DNA of 64,000 nucleotides from Acetobacter conturbans (GCF_011516755.1 NZ_WOSY01000012.1:30755-94754); one strand, 5' to 3'; counted from the first letter of the stretch, positions 44,314 to 54,532 are shown. Program-made: numbers and translations. Notes: generated by a model from the sequence alone, not told the origin.

Positions 44314-44502
44314 TTACGGTCCGGAGCGGCGGCGCTGCTCCTGTTGCTGCGACCGGAACCAGTCCCGCGCCGCGCGACGGGCCATGAGGCGGACCAGCGC
44401 TATCAGGCGCGGGTCAGGAGTGTTGGGGCGCAGGACGAGCCGCAACTCGGGCTCGGGTGGCCGATACGCCGGGGCAATGGACTGGCTAGGTCTGTCCGTC
44501 AT
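44314..44502 (-). CDS. Small partner protein of serine recombinase 2
   Basis: 62 residues starting MTDRPSQSIAPAYRPPEPEL. The helix LIALVRLMARRAARDWFRSQQQEQRR matches the partner of recombinase 1 (RRMAREYF). It ends 13 bases before the recombinase 2 ATG. A role in recombination directionality or regulation is inferred from the repeated association. Confidence 0.55.
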   Translation of the reverse strand: MTDRPSQSIAPAYRPPEPELRLVLRPNTPDPRLIALVRLMARRAARDWFRSQQQEQRRRSGP

Positions 44503-44977
44503 CGTTGCTCTCTTCCGACCGTAAGGCAAGGAAAACAGGCACACGATCTGGACAGATGACTGTTATTTCAATGGAAATACGCAATGTGCGAAAGCGTAAT
44601 CCTGAGTGCTCCAGCGTACGGAATCGTAGTTATGGGTAGTCCCTGATACAGGCGCGTCGTACAAATACTTGCTTACTGCGGCGTCACGAAGGGGCAGGGT
44701 GGATCATGCACGATGCGGGAATGCCGTTCTTCCAGTAGTACGGATGAGTGAGACGTCTCCGCCTCCTCGCCTTTGAAGGCGCTGGCCGGGAACGGCTGTT
44801 GCGTCCTGCGGGTTAGGGTACCGAGGCGGCGCGATCTGCTGATTGTGCTCGCTCGCGCAGAGAGAAGCTTCTTTGCGCGTAAGGACCACTCAATGCCTCT
44901 ATGACTAATTAGCGTGTGTTCGGTGCTGTAATTGATTTTCTGCCTCGCGACCTCTACCGTGCTGCGGGGAGAAGACA
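44503..44977. other. Promoter region between recombinase 2 and OLD nuclease
   Basis: 475 bases between divergent genes. Minus-strand frames at 44673-45044 overlap the OLD gene start and carry no recognisable domain. Otherwise only promoter space for both neighbours is expected; no boxes were assigned. Confidence 0.45.
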
Positions 44978-47282
44978 ATGCATATCCATCAGATCGAGAT
45001 CGGCAATTTCCGCAAACTATTCTCAGTTCGTGTGGACTTCGCAAAAGATAAAACGATTTTCGTTGGAGCTAATAATAGCGGTAAGACTTCTGCTATGACC
45101 GCACTGCGTCGCTTTTTATTAGATCAGCGATTATTTTCGATTAACGATTTCACGCTCTGTAACTGGAAGGCCATAAACGACGCTGGGGCTTGTTGGGAAG
45201 CGGCACTTGCGGTAAGTGCTGAACTGCCTGATCCTTCTCTGACTGAGGTTGTTCCGTTCCTTGATATTTGGTTAGCGGTGCCAAGTGGTGAATTTCACTA
45301 TGTGCAGAAGCTCATCCCCACGCTCGAATGGAGAGGGGGCCTTCTTGGCGTCCGGCTGAGATTTGAACCTGAGGACCCTTCCGCTCTCCAGGCCGATTTT
45401 CTCAAGGCCCGTATCAAATCTGCTGAAACACTGAAGGCTGCTCAGATTGCCGGCAGCGCCAGCAAGAGTGTAAGCTTATGGCCGCAAAATCTGATCGATT
45501 ACCTAGATCGCCGCATGGGGCGCCATTTCAAAGTCCGTGCTTATCTCCTCGATCCAACCAAACTGGTGGATCCGGTCGATGGTGTAGCAAGACCTCAGGA
45601 TATTGCCGCAGCGAGCGAACCCGTTGACGGAAATCCACTCGATGGTTTGATACAGATTGATGAGATTAGTGCCCAGCGTGGCTTTGGGCAAATATCAGCG
45701 TCTAGATCGTCTCGCGATGGAGAGGCGACTGGTGCCCAAGTCGACGGCCGTATGAGCAGAAAACTCTCAACTCAGCTACGGACTTATTACGATAGGCACC
45801 TAGATCCGCAGGATACCCCAGCTGTTTCCGACATAGAGGCGCTCTACGCGCTCGAAAATGCTCGTGGGGTTTTTGATGCTCGCCTGACCCACTGTTTCGA
45901 AAAGGCCCTCGGAGAGCTTGAAGGACTCGGATATCCCGGTGTTACAGACCCGAAGCTTACTATTGCTACGAACTTCCGTATTCAGGACGGTTTGAACCAC
46001 GCGTCAGCTGTGCAGTACGTCGTGGCATCTACGGGAGGTACGGTTCTTCGGTTGCCGGAAGATTCGAACGGTCTGGGTTACCAGAATCTAGTATCGATGG
46101 TTTTCGCCCTGATGGGCTTTCGTGACGGCTGGATGAAGGAGGGCAAGGCTTCCAGTGGCGAAAGTGCGACGCTGACCGCTCCCCCCCCCGCTTCACCTGG
46201 TTTTGGTAGAAGAACCTGAGGCTCATCTGCATGCACAAGTGCAGCAAGTATTCATCAAGCACGCTTACAGAGTGCTGAGAAACCATAAGGATCTAAAGGA
46301 AGATGGAGGCCTAACCACGCAGTTGGTGGTCAGTACTCATTCAAGTCACGTGGCCCACGCGAGCGAATTTTCGTCGCTGCGGTATTTTCGTCGTTTGCCG
46401 GTAATGACCAAGACTGCTGTGCCGACGGCATGCGTAGTCAATCTGAGTGCCGTTTTTGGGCCGGGCGACCAAACGGGCAAATTTGTCAGCAGGTATCTTA
46501 AGGCAACGCATTGCGATCTTTTCTTCGCTGATGGCGCAGTCCTGATTGAAGGCTCTGCGGAGCGCATCCTTGTTCCCCACTTTGTAGAAGAAAGAGAGGC
46601 TTACGACTATCTGCGCAGATGCTATATCTCTTGGTTAGAAATCGGTGGGAGTCATGCGCACCGCTTGAGAAAGCTCATTGAGTATTTAGGTCTTTCGACG
46701 CTGATCGTCACCGATTTGGATGCAAAAGATGCGACTAGCAATGTCGCCGTCCCCGTAGCGCGTTCCAGCAAACAAGAGGCTCGTAACGAAACGCTACGCT
46801 CCTGGGTGCCAAAAATCGTGGATGTTGATACGCTTCTAGATTTACCGGAAGGTAAAAAGGAGACTGTCTACGCTAGTGGCTTCGCTGTTCGCGCAGCCTA
46901 TCAACTGCCTACCACGGTCACCTTCAAAGGCGTGACAAGCGAAGCGTTGGCGTATACCTTTGAAGACGCGTTATTTTATCAGAATACCGACTTCTTTAAG
47001 GGGCGTGCGGGAACTGGAATCGCGGGAAGCTTCCGACGTTGTGTTGACGGTGCGACCGACCTCACCGACCTAACCGAAAAAGTTCGTAAAGCTATTGGAA
47101 GTGGTGACAAGGCTGACTTTGCTCTGGAACTTCTTTATTCGGATGATGTCGATAGGTTGATAGTGCCTACTTATATTGATTACGGACTTAAGTGGCTTAT
47201 TGAGCAACTTAAGCGCAAAGAAAACGACCTGGCACCGAAGGCGGCAGCTACGGCAGCTACGGCTGCAGCGGTAGCAGCATGA
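44978..47282 (+). pseudogene. GajA-like OLD-family ATPase/TOPRIM nuclease, broken at a C9 run
   Basis: The intact protein would be about 767 residues. The first part has the ABC-ATPase P-loop FVGANNSGKTSAM (from residue 28). At 46181-46189 nine C follow GACCGCT; the frame then ends at PPPASPGFGRRT (46219). Reading with one C less gives LHLVLVEEPEAHLHAQVQQ (Walker B) and continues to 47282 with a signature THSSHVAHA and a TOPRIM domain (VLIEGSAERIL, TLIVTDLDA). It is followed by a UvrD helicase with a 4-base overlap, the Gabija layout. Either a slippage/phase switch, a dead gene, or a sequencing indel. Confidence 0.75.
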
Positions 47283-49120
47283 GCACTATTGTCCCAGCAG
47301 GCATAGATTCGCTTGATAATCACGTTGATGACGAGATTGTCGGTTGCCTCAGTCTGACTGAACCCAAGAGTTTCTTTCTATTTGCCGGCGCAGGTTCTGG
47401 AAAAACACGATCTCTTGTCAAGGCGCTCGACTATATACGACTTAACCTTGCACATGAACTCCGTTTGCATAATCGGCGTGTCGCAGTCATAACCTACACC
47501 AAGGCCGCACGCGATGAGATTATCCGCCGCACTCAATTCGATCCGATTATCGCCGTTTCAACCATTCACGCTTTTGCATGGTCAGTGATAGAAGGTTTCA
47601 ACCACGATATTCGTGATTGGCTCAGGCACGCACTGGCGGCTGATATCGACGATTTACGAGCCAAAGAAGCAAGGGGACGCGCTGGGTCACAGGCTTCGAT
47701 CGATCGACAGGCCGACATTGCGGCGAAGACCAGTCGGCTGATGCGTCTTGATACGATAACCCGATTTGTTTACAGCCCCGACACAGATAATCGGGGGCAG
47801 GATTCTCTGAGTCACGCTGAGGTGCTGGAGATAAGTAGTGATTTCATCCGCACTAAACCGGCGATGCAAGACATTCTGAAGGATGGCTATCCTTTTATTC
47901 TTGTCGATGAAAGTCAGGATACTAATCGACACATCGTCGATGCTCTTTTCGCTCTTCAGGCGACTCATCCAACACGTATTGCATTAGGGCTCCTGGGCGA
48001 CATGATGCAACGCATTTATGGGGATGGAAAAGCCAAGCTTGGAGAGGAACTACCTCCAGACTGGATAAAGCCTGTCAAGAAACTTAATTTCCGTTGTCCG
48101 CGACGAGTGATCCGGCTCCTCAATAAAATTCGGCAGGCCACAGATCGTCAGGAGCAAGTGCCGTGTAGCAGAGCTATCGAAGGCTCTGTGCGCATGTTCA
48201 TTCTGCCGGCGGCCACACCAAACAAGCCAGCAGTGGAAGCGCGCATACGCGCAGCGATGGCTAGCGCAACGGGCGACGAGAAATGGATTGAGAAAGGCGG
48301 CTCAAAGGATCTGATCCTTGAACACCGAATGGCTGCCCGCCGTCTGGGATTTGACGAACTATTCAGCTCTTTACAAACTTTCAATCCATTCCGAACCGGA
48401 CTACTTGATGGGTCTTTGCCAATACTGAGCCTATTTTCTGGTAAAATCCTACCGCTCATCGACGCGAGAGAAGACAAGTTTACAATTGCGCGCATCGTGC
48501 GAACATTGTCGCCGCTTCTTAGCGCGAAGGTGTTGCGTACAGTTGTGGATGAAGCAGCCCATCTGTCTATGGTTCATGCTGCCGTGGCGGCGTTACAGGA
48601 GAAAGGGAAGGCGAACAACGCCACTTTCGGCGACTTGCTCCAAGAAATTGCAAGTAGCGGCCTTTTCGAAATTCCTGAAGCTCTGTACTCCAGTATTGGA
48701 AAGGAAACTTCCAAGCTTCCTTCGGAAGAAAATGAGGAGGATGATCGCTCAGCAAGGGACGAAGCGATCGAGCAGTTCCTCAGAGTGCCGTTTGACCAAA
48801 TTCGTTCATACGTTGAGTATGTCACACATCAGGCAACGTTCGACACGCATCAGGGGGTGAAGGGACTGGAATTCCCCCGTGTGCTCGTGATCATGGATGA
48901 TACGGAGGCAAGGGGTTTCTTATTCAAATATGAGAAGTTGTTCAGTGGCGCGGGGGAGGACACCACAATTGCGTCTACCCGCCGTTTATTCTACGTCACC
49001 TGCAGTCGAGCGGAGCAGTCGCTCTGCCTGGTTGCCTATACCTCGAACCCTGAGGGGGTCCGAAACCACGTAATCCGCCAAGGTTGGTTTGACCACAGCG
49101 AGGTTGAATTGGCTGTGTGA
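47279..49120 (+). CDS. GajB-like UvrD/Rep family helicase
   Basis: A 613-residue SF1 helicase. Motif I FAGAGSGKTRS (from about residue 36), motif Ia VITYTKAARDEI, motif II LVDESQDTN, motif III GDMMQRIYG, motif IV-like NFRCPRRVIRLL, and the late VKGLEFPRVLVIMDD and FYVTCSRAE motifs are present. In Gabija, GajB forms a complex with the OLD nuclease GajA and senses DNA ends or nucleotide depletion. It starts ATGA at the stop of the OLD gene and is intact, unlike its partner. Confidence 0.85.
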   Translation: MSTIVPAGIDSLDNHVDDEIVGCLSLTEPKSFFLFAGAGSGKTRSLVKALDYIRLNLAHELRLHNRRVAVITYTKAARDEIIRRTQFDPIIAVSTIHAFAWSVIEGFNHDIRDWLRHALAADIDDLRAKEARGRAGSQASIDRQADIAAKTSRLMRLDTITRFVYSPDTDNRGQDSLSHAEVLEISSDFIRTKPAMQDILKDGYPFILVDESQDTNRHIVDALFALQATHPTRIALGLLGDMMQRIYGDGKAKLGEELPPDWIKPVKKLNFRCPRRVIRLLNKIRQATDRQEQVPCSRAIEGSVRMFILPAATPNKPAVEARIRAAMASATGDEKWIEKGGSKDLILEHRMAARRLGFDELFSSLQTFNPFRTGLLDGSLPILSLFSGKILPLIDAREDKFTIARIVRTLSPLLSAKVLRTVVDEAAHLSMVHAAVAALQEKGKANNATFGDLLQEIASSGLFEIPEALYSSIGKETSKLPSEENEEDDRSARDEAIEQFLRVPFDQIRSYVEYVTHQATFDTHQGVKGLEFPRVLVIMDDTEARGFLFKYEKLFSGAGEDTTIASTRRLFYVTCSRAEQSLCLVAYTSNPEGVRNHVIRQGWFDHSEVELAV

Positions 49121-49202
49121 TGTAGCAAACGAGGCATCATCTACGATAGAAAGATATATAAAGAATAATTTCTGAGTGAATAGTATATCATGATGCATCG
49201 CA

Positions 49203-50027
49203 TCAAAAATTGGCACAGATAGTTCTTATTTTACTGAATTCAATATCCAATGTATCCCAATTTTTAATTGGTTCCCAAAATCCTATAATTGCCCCGGGAA
49301 CGCCTATTATGCCTGTAACAAAGGCTATTCCTTTAGCTACTCGTCCATCGAATAAGCCATCGAGAAAAATCCCCCACCCTTTGGATTTTGTTTTTAATTT
49401 TCCTTGGGTGAATTTTCGTAAAAATGAATGAAACGCACCAACTTTACATAAAGTAGATTTGTGCATCCGTAGAAATTCTTTATTTGCAAATGCTTGTACT
49501 TCTTCTGCTCCTCCCAAAAAATCTCTGTGTATTCCTCCATTTAACTCCATTAAGTTTGTGAGTTTTGGATGGCTCGCGTAATTAGATCCATAATAAGAGG
49601 CAAAAATGTCATTTAAGTTTATTCTTCTTTCAACAGGAATAACAGGGGCATTTGTGCCGCCTAAAACTCGATATCTATGTTCGATATGTTCAAACCCATA
49701 AGTAGAATTTCTCATATTCCAGTGTATCCAATATTTATCTCTCCTATCTCGAACAAAATCGTAAAATTCTTTTAATGGTTCTTTTTCAATTTCATCGAAT
49801 TTTTCGATTACACTATCTCTAGAAATACCGAGCGTTTCCGCCACCGAATGGGTCGAGAAGCTTACGGTCTGTCCCGTACTATAATGTGATACTACGATCG
49901 ATGTAATTCTTGGAGAAAGAGACGCATTTTCATCATTTAGGTTTTGGCATGAATAATGTATAAAATAAAAATTCTCCGGATGAATTTTTATTTCCTTCAT
50001 GAGTTCTTTTGGTGTATTTATACTCAT
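49203..50027 (-). CDS. AT-rich unknown protein, possible defence gene
   Basis: 274 residues in a very AT-rich frame unlike its GC-rich neighbours, so recently acquired. It begins MSINTPKELMKEIKIHPENF and has a conserved-looking middle (RYRVLGGTNAPVIPVERRI, SYYGSNYASHPKL). A hydrophobic segment near the end (GIAFVTGIIGVPGAIIGFW) may be a membrane helix. I do not recognise a family. A membrane-anchored effector next to a Gabija-like pair is possible, but it runs convergent to that pair. Confidence 0.6.
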   Translation of the reverse strand: MSINTPKELMKEIKIHPENFYFIHYSCQNLNDENASLSPRITSIVVSHYSTGQTVSFSTHSVAETLGISRDSVIEKFDEIEKEPLKEFYDFVRDRRDKYWIHWNMRNSTYGFEHIEHRYRVLGGTNAPVIPVERRINLNDIFASYYGSNYASHPKLTNLMELNGGIHRDFLGGAEEVQAFANKEFLRMHKSTLCKVGAFHSFLRKFTQGKLKTKSKGWGIFLDGLFDGRVAKGIAFVTGIIGVPGAIIGFWEPIKNWDTLDIEFSKIRTICANF

Positions 50028-50326
50028 TTTTCCTGAACAATACTTGTAGCGTTGGGTATGGGATTTTTCCCAACAAAAGAGAGTGTGTTTCCTTAGATCA
50101 TATCTGTATCAAACGCTGGATACCATAACCTCCTATCACTTTTTAGATGGAAATGTAGTCAGAAAAGCTGAACTTTTAAAAGGTAATCATTGGGTGGATC
50201 AGACAGCATAATTAAATGACTATGCTGTCTGGACGCGTTTGGGAGCCAGACTGTCCGTCTTCCCGGCCAAGGGTGCCGTGACTGACTGTGATTGGATTTT
50301 CCTTCCATGTAGGAAGTCTTTCGCGT

Positions 50327-51346
50327 TCAGCGCCAGCCCAGCGCGGGAGCAACGTAGGTAAGGATCGCCTCGATGACATGGACGTTATACGTAACGCCAA
50401 GCTGGTTCGGCACGGTCAACAGGAGCGTGTCGGACTCGGCGATCGCTTCATCCCTACGAAGCTGCTCAATCAGCACGTCCGGCTCGGCGGCGTAGCTGCG
50501 CCCAAAGATTGCGCGCGTCGTTGCATCGAGCATACCGACATGGTCGGCGTCCTCCTGGCCGCCGAAATACGCGCGATCCATATCATTCACCAGCGCGAAG
50601 ATGCTGCGGCTGACCGAGACACGCGGGGGGTGGGCATGCCCAGCGTCCTTCCATGCCGCGCGATAAGCCCGGATCTGCCGGGCCTGCTGGACATGAAACG
50701 GCTCGCCGGTCTCGTCGTCCTTCAGCGTCGAGCTTTGAAGGTTCATCCCCATCTTCGCGGCCCAGATGGCGGTTGCATCCGAGCCTGAACCCCACCAGAT
50801 CCGCTCCCGCAGTCCTTCGGAGAACGGCTCCAGCCGTAGCAGGCCCGGCGGGTTGGGAAACATTGGGCGTGGACTGGGACGGGCGAACCCTTCTCCCTTA
50901 AGCAGTTCGAGAAACACCTCGGCGTGCTGTCGCCCCATATCGGCGTCTGTCCGTCCCTCGGCCGGCTGGTAGCCGAAATGCCGCCACCCATCGATCACCT
51001 GCTCGGGGGATCCACGACTGATGCCCAGTTGTAGCCGTCCGCCAGCGATCAGATCGGCCGAACTTGCATCCTCGACCATGTAGAACGGGTTTTCATACCG
51101 CATGTCGATCACGGCGGTGCCGATCTCGATGCGGCTGGTCTTCGCTCCCACGGCCGCGAGCAGCGGGAAGGGCGAGGCAAGCTGCCGTGCGAAGTGATGA
51201 ACGCGGAAATAGGCCCCGTCCGCGCCCAGTTCCTCGGCCGCCACGGCGAGGTCGATGGATTGCAGCAGGACGTCGATCGCCGAACGTGCCTGCGATTGCG
51301 GCGACGGCGTCCAGTGTCCAAACGAGAGAAAACCAATCTTCTTCAT
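50327..51346 (-). CDS. LLM-class flavin-dependent oxidoreductase
   Basis: 339 residues from ATG 51346 (GGGA upstream). The luciferase-like monooxygenase fold begins MKKIGFLSFGHWTP and includes AEELGADGAYFRVHHFARQ, FPLLAAVGAKTSRIEIGTAVIDMRYENP and LIAGGRLQLGISRGSP, the FMN-binding strand pattern. These enzymes use FMNH2 from a reductase partner to oxidise small molecules; the substrate is unknown. It stands alone in the element and looks like metabolic cargo rather than defence or transfer. Confidence 0.85.
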   Translation of the reverse strand: MKKIGFLSFGHWTPSPQSQARSAIDVLLQSIDLAVAAEELGADGAYFRVHHFARQLASPFPLLAAVGAKTSRIEIGTAVIDMRYENPFYMVEDASSADLIAGGRLQLGISRGSPEQVIDGWRHFGYQPAEGRTDADMGRQHAEVFLELLKGEGFARPSPRPMFPNPPGLLRLEPFSEGLRERIWWGSGSDATAIWAAKMGMNLQSSTLKDDETGEPFHVQQARQIRAYRAAWKDAGHAHPPRVSVSRSIFALVNDMDRAYFGGQEDADHVGMLDATTRAIFGRSYAAEPDVLIEQLRRDEAIAESDTLLLTVPNQLGVTYNVHVIEAILTYVAPALGWR

Positions 51347-51423
51347 CGGATCCCACACCCTGATCTGTGCAGGGCCTGTATTATGACACGTCTATCCGGT
51401 CAGGACGAGATGTGTGGGCTTTG

Positions 51424-51798
51424 TCACGCCCGCTTGCGGCCAGCCGTCTTTGGTGTAGCTGCCTTCACTGCCATCTTCTTGGCTACTGGGGTTTTTGCAG
51501 CAGTTTTTTTCGTGGGGATCTTCGGCAGCGCCAGCGCGTCTTTCGCGCCCTTTCCGGCCGAGAAGGCCAGCTTACGCGACGCTGGGATTTCGATGCTCTC
51601 GCCGGTCGCCGGATTACGGCCCTGGCGGGCGGCGAACTGGCGGACGGAGAATTTTCCGAAGCCGGTCAGTGTCACGTCCTCGCCCTTCTTCGCGGCGGCA
51701 AGAATGCCATCCAGCAGGGCATCCAGAACCTCCCTGACCTCGGTCCTGGAGCGGTCGGTCGACTGGGCAATCTGATCGATCAGGTCGGATGTCCTCAT
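51424..51798 (-). CDS. HU-family DNA-binding protein with Lys/Ala tail
   Basis: 124 residues. The HU/IHF core begins MRTSDLIDQIAQSTDRSRTE, with TLTGFGKFSVRQFAARQGRN and the Pro-containing arm NPATGESIEIPASRKLAFSAGK. A basic, Lys/Ala/Pro-rich tail (TKKTAAKTPVAKKM...) of about 30 residues is added at the C-terminus, as in tailed HU proteins. It bends DNA and may help replication or recombination of the element. It lies upstream of the methyltransferase/rep module on the opposite strand. Confidence 0.9.
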   Translation of the reverse strand: MRTSDLIDQIAQSTDRSRTEVREVLDALLDGILAAAKKGEDVTLTGFGKFSVRQFAARQGRNPATGESIEIPASRKLAFSAGKGAKDALALPKIPTKKTAAKTPVAKKMAVKAATPKTAGRKRA

Positions 51799-52113
51799 GG
51801 CGAGTCCAATGGTCTGGTGATGATTCCAATGTCAGCACAGTGAAGCAGGGAAGCCTGTCCGACAATTCCGATTGTGACCGGACGACTGATTCACAACAGA
51901 AAAAAGCTAATGGCGCTGCCCTCGTGCCGGCAAGGGTTCGCGTCAGTGAGCTGACGCCGCCCGATGGGGTGTCCCCGATCTTCCTGCGCTACGCTTCGTG
52001 CAGATCAGGAGATACCCCTCCCCACCGGTCGCCCTTGCCGTTGCTACCCCGCTGCTCGCCGCGAGGCAGAGAAACAGCGGGGGCTGTTCCTCGCGGAACA
52101 AAGGGCAAAGACC
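51799..52113. other. Divergent promoter region of HU and methyltransferase genes
   Basis: 315 bases with no supported gene. It should hold the promoter of the HU gene and that of the methyltransferase. GTCA/TGAC arms near 51941 form a small hairpin. No RNA gene was recognised. Confidence 0.45.
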
Positions 52114-52792
52114 ATGACCGGCAACACCAACACGGCGACCGATTTCCGCAACACGATCCTTAATGGCGACAGCGTGCAGCTTATGCGGGCACTGCCCCGT
52201 AATGCGGTGGATTTCATCCTGACAGACCCGCCCTACCTGGTGAACTATCAGGGCAGGGATGGGCGGAAGGTTCGCAACGACGACAATGCACGCTGGCTCC
52301 GTCCTGCCTTCAACCAGATGCACCGTGTTCTGAAATGGGGCGGGTTCGCCGTTTCGTTCTATGGCTGGAACCGGATAGATTTATTCGCCGATGCCTGGAA
52401 GGCGGCGGGGTTCCGCATGGTCGGGCATATCGTCTTTCGCAAGTCCTATTCGTCCTCTTCCCGGTTTCTCCGGTATGAACACGAAAGCGCCTATCTTCTG
52501 GCCAAGGGGAATGTAACGCCCCCGGCAAAACCTATCCCCGACGTGCTCGATATGCCCTATTCGGGCAATACTGCACCCGACGCAAAAGCCGGTGGCGGCC
52601 TTGCTTCCCCTGGTGGAAGCCTTCTGCCCGGTGAGTGGCCTAGTGCTGGACCCGTTCGCGGGTTCGGGTTCGTCGCTGGTGGCGGCGCAGCATCTTGGAC
52701 GCGACTGGCTGGGCATGGAACTGGACCCGGAGCACGCGGCCACGGCGACCCGTCGGCTGGCTTGGCACGGGGCAGGGAGGGCGGCGGCGTAA
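52114..52792 (+). pseudogene. Site-specific DNA methyltransferase, frameshifted
   Basis: An N4/N6 methyltransferase of about 225 residues, starting MTGNTNTATDFRNTILNGDS with the catalytic motif ILTDPPYLVNY. The frame from 52114 goes wrong after YSGN (52561-52570). Reading on one base later gives LHPTQKPVAALLPLVE and the SAM-binding motif LVLDPFAGSGSSLVAAQHLG, ending at 52792. The motif order DPPY then DPFAGSG is the beta class. A single extra base breaks the gene. ICEs of this type usually carry this methylase near the rep module. Confidence 0.8.
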
Positions 52793-53159
52793 GCCGCCCC
52801 TTTCTTTCTACACGCTGACCGGGCGACCAGAAAATTGCGCCGGTCCTTCGGGACCGGCGGTGGGGACACGCTGCCCGCGCGTGCGGCGCTCGCCGGCACG
52901 CCGGCTCGCAAGGTTCAGTGAAACAGGGTGCTGGACCGGTGCCCTTTGATCCAATCCCAACGCTGCCAAGTCAACGCGCCGCGTTCCCGGCGCGAGCGGA
53001 AGGCACCGACAGGGGCGCCTCGGTCAGGATTGTCTGGCGCGCTCCGCGCGTTGTCCCGATCGTGAAAACGATGTCGGGAAACTGGCTTCTATTCCCTGGA
53101 TATATCGGAACCGTCCCGGCATGTGTGAGATATTCCATTCCACGGAAAGGATGCGATCC
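52793..53159. other. Intergenic stretch with a GC hairpin
   Basis: 367 bases without a gene. CGCCGGTCC (52838-52846) and GGACCGGCG (52851-52859) pair perfectly over TTCG, a stable tetraloop hairpin likely ending the methyltransferase transcript, though no T-run follows. Another GCGCG/GCGCG stem lies near 53038. Confidence 0.5.
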
Positions 53160-53576
53160 ATGCTGCTCGGTCTCGGAATTGTCCTTGGCGTCGCCGGTAT
53201 CGGTTTCCTGTGCTGGCTGCTGTTTCTCTGTGCGGTCTATGCCGCTCCCCTGTTTGTGGCGGCAATGGTCTGCACCACATTTTATGACCACGCCATGATG
53301 TCCGGCTCTCATGCCATCCTTGCTGGTATCGCCGCCGGAATCATGGTTCTGGTGCTCGGTCAGGCGATCCTCGTCTCCTCGCACGATCCCGTCCTGCGGG
53401 TTACGGTCTCGCTCCTGCTTGCTTTGCCAGCCGCGCTGGCTGGATTTGGCATGACGCTGGGTTTCAGCGGTCTGGGCGATATGGGTGCCATTCCCTCGTA
53501 TATCTTCGCGACATTTGGGGCGCTGTGCGTCGGTGGGGCCGCATGGACGCGGCTATACGCCATCCAGCCCGCCTGA
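53160..53576 (+). CDS. Unknown small membrane protein
   Basis: 138 residues from ATG 53160 (GGAAAGG nine bases upstream; ATG 53151 is too close to it). About four hydrophobic helices are seen: LGIVLGVAGIGFLCWLLF, APLFVAAMVCTTF, ILAGIAAGIMVLVLGQAI and LLLALPAALAGFGMTLGF. I do not recognise a family. Similar membrane proteins occur near the rep/mob module of Acetobacteraceae ICEs. Function unknown. Confidence 0.6.
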   Translation: MLLGLGIVLGVAGIGFLCWLLFLCAVYAAPLFVAAMVCTTFYDHAMMSGSHAILAGIAAGIMVLVLGQAILVSSHDPVLRVTVSLLLALPAALAGFGMTLGFSGLGDMGAIPSYIFATFGALCVGGAAWTRLYAIQPA

Positions 53577-54205
53577 AAGATCGCTCCTCCGGCGCACCGG
53601 AGGGGCCGGGGGGCAGTCCACATGGGACGATTACGCCTGACTCCATGTGTCGCATTTACGCACTTCCTCCATCGAAAGGGCTGAGCACGGACCGGTGGAT
53701 GCGAGGTAGGATTGTCCAGCGTCACGCTGAGATACGTCCATTCATGTGGTGAGGTATGTGCCTGCCGCGTCCATCATGGTTTTCCAGCATCGGTATGGGT
53801 GTGATCTCTGTCACAGGCCCGCTGTTCGATACGTGGACTGGTGACTGCCCCGGATTGTCCCGCGAGGCAGGGAGACGTCCCCATCAGACCCACGCCCCAG
53901 TCATGAAGCACGACGGACTGCCCTGTCCCCACATAAGGCTGACGGTGCCGCACACCATGGCCTCTCGATATGGCCGATCTGCCCGAAGACCGGCTTCGCC
54001 TCGCCCTGCTATGGCGCAACGGCGTCCCGCAACTTTCTTCCCCTGCTGGCTGCGCCGTCATTCCGCGCGGAGCAAGAAAGTTCCGTGCCGCCGTCCTCCG
54101 CGTTGCTTTGGCCTGCGAGCAGGTGCGCCGCCGGTCGTCTCCGGGCTGACGATGGCCATCGAGGCGACGGTGGTCACGGCCCGATACAAGCCAGGAGACA
54201 GGACA
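53577..54205. other. Intergenic stretch before DUF736, with hairpin and one possible small ORF
   Basis: 629 bases. CCTCCGG and CCGGAGG (53586-53592 with 53597-53603) form a terminator-like hairpin after the membrane protein. An ATG at 53970 opens 59 codons to 54149 (MADLPEDRLRLALLWRNG...), which looks protein-like but has no clear ribosome site, so it is not called as a gene. Other long frames here are extensions of the DUF736 frame. Confidence 0.45.
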
Positions 54206-54523
54206 ATGATCATCGGTTCATTCAAGAAGGTCGGCGAGGGGTATGAAGGCGAGATCGTCACCCTGACACAGAAAATCCGGGGTATCCGCTTCGTGCCCGA
54301 AACCAACCGGGCCAGCGACAATGTTCCCAATTTCCGGGTCCAGATCGGAAAACTGGAAGCCGGGGCCGCCTGGATCAAGCATACTACCGACTGGCGCGAA
54401 TATCTCAGCGTGAAGCTGGACGATCCGACCCTTCCCGGTCCGATCTTCGCCAGCCTGTTCGAAGAGGAAGGTGGCGGCTACAACCTGGTCTGGAGCCGTC
54501 AGCGCCCGCGCAACGGGGACTGA
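54206..54523 (+). CDS. DUF736 protein, copy 1
   Basis: 105 residues from ATG 54206 (AGGAGACAGG upstream). MIIGSFKKVGEGYEGEIVTL, the IRFVPETNRASDNVPNFRV core and the end YNLVWSRQRP match DUF736, small proteins found in nearly all alphaproteobacterial trb-type ICEs and related plasmids. The function is not known; association with mobilisation is constant. A second, diverged copy lies at 58507. A strong terminator follows. Confidence 0.88.
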   Translation: MIIGSFKKVGEGYEGEIVTLTQKIRGIRFVPETNRASDNVPNFRVQIGKLEAGAAWIKHTTDWREYLSVKLDDPTLPGPIFASLFEEEGGGYNLVWSRQRPRNGD

Positions 54524-54532
54524 CCACCCCAG

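Noticed and set aside
44673..45044. Minus-strand 123-codon frame over the OLD gene start
   Set aside because: It overlaps the clear coding start of the OLD ATPase and has no recognisable domain.
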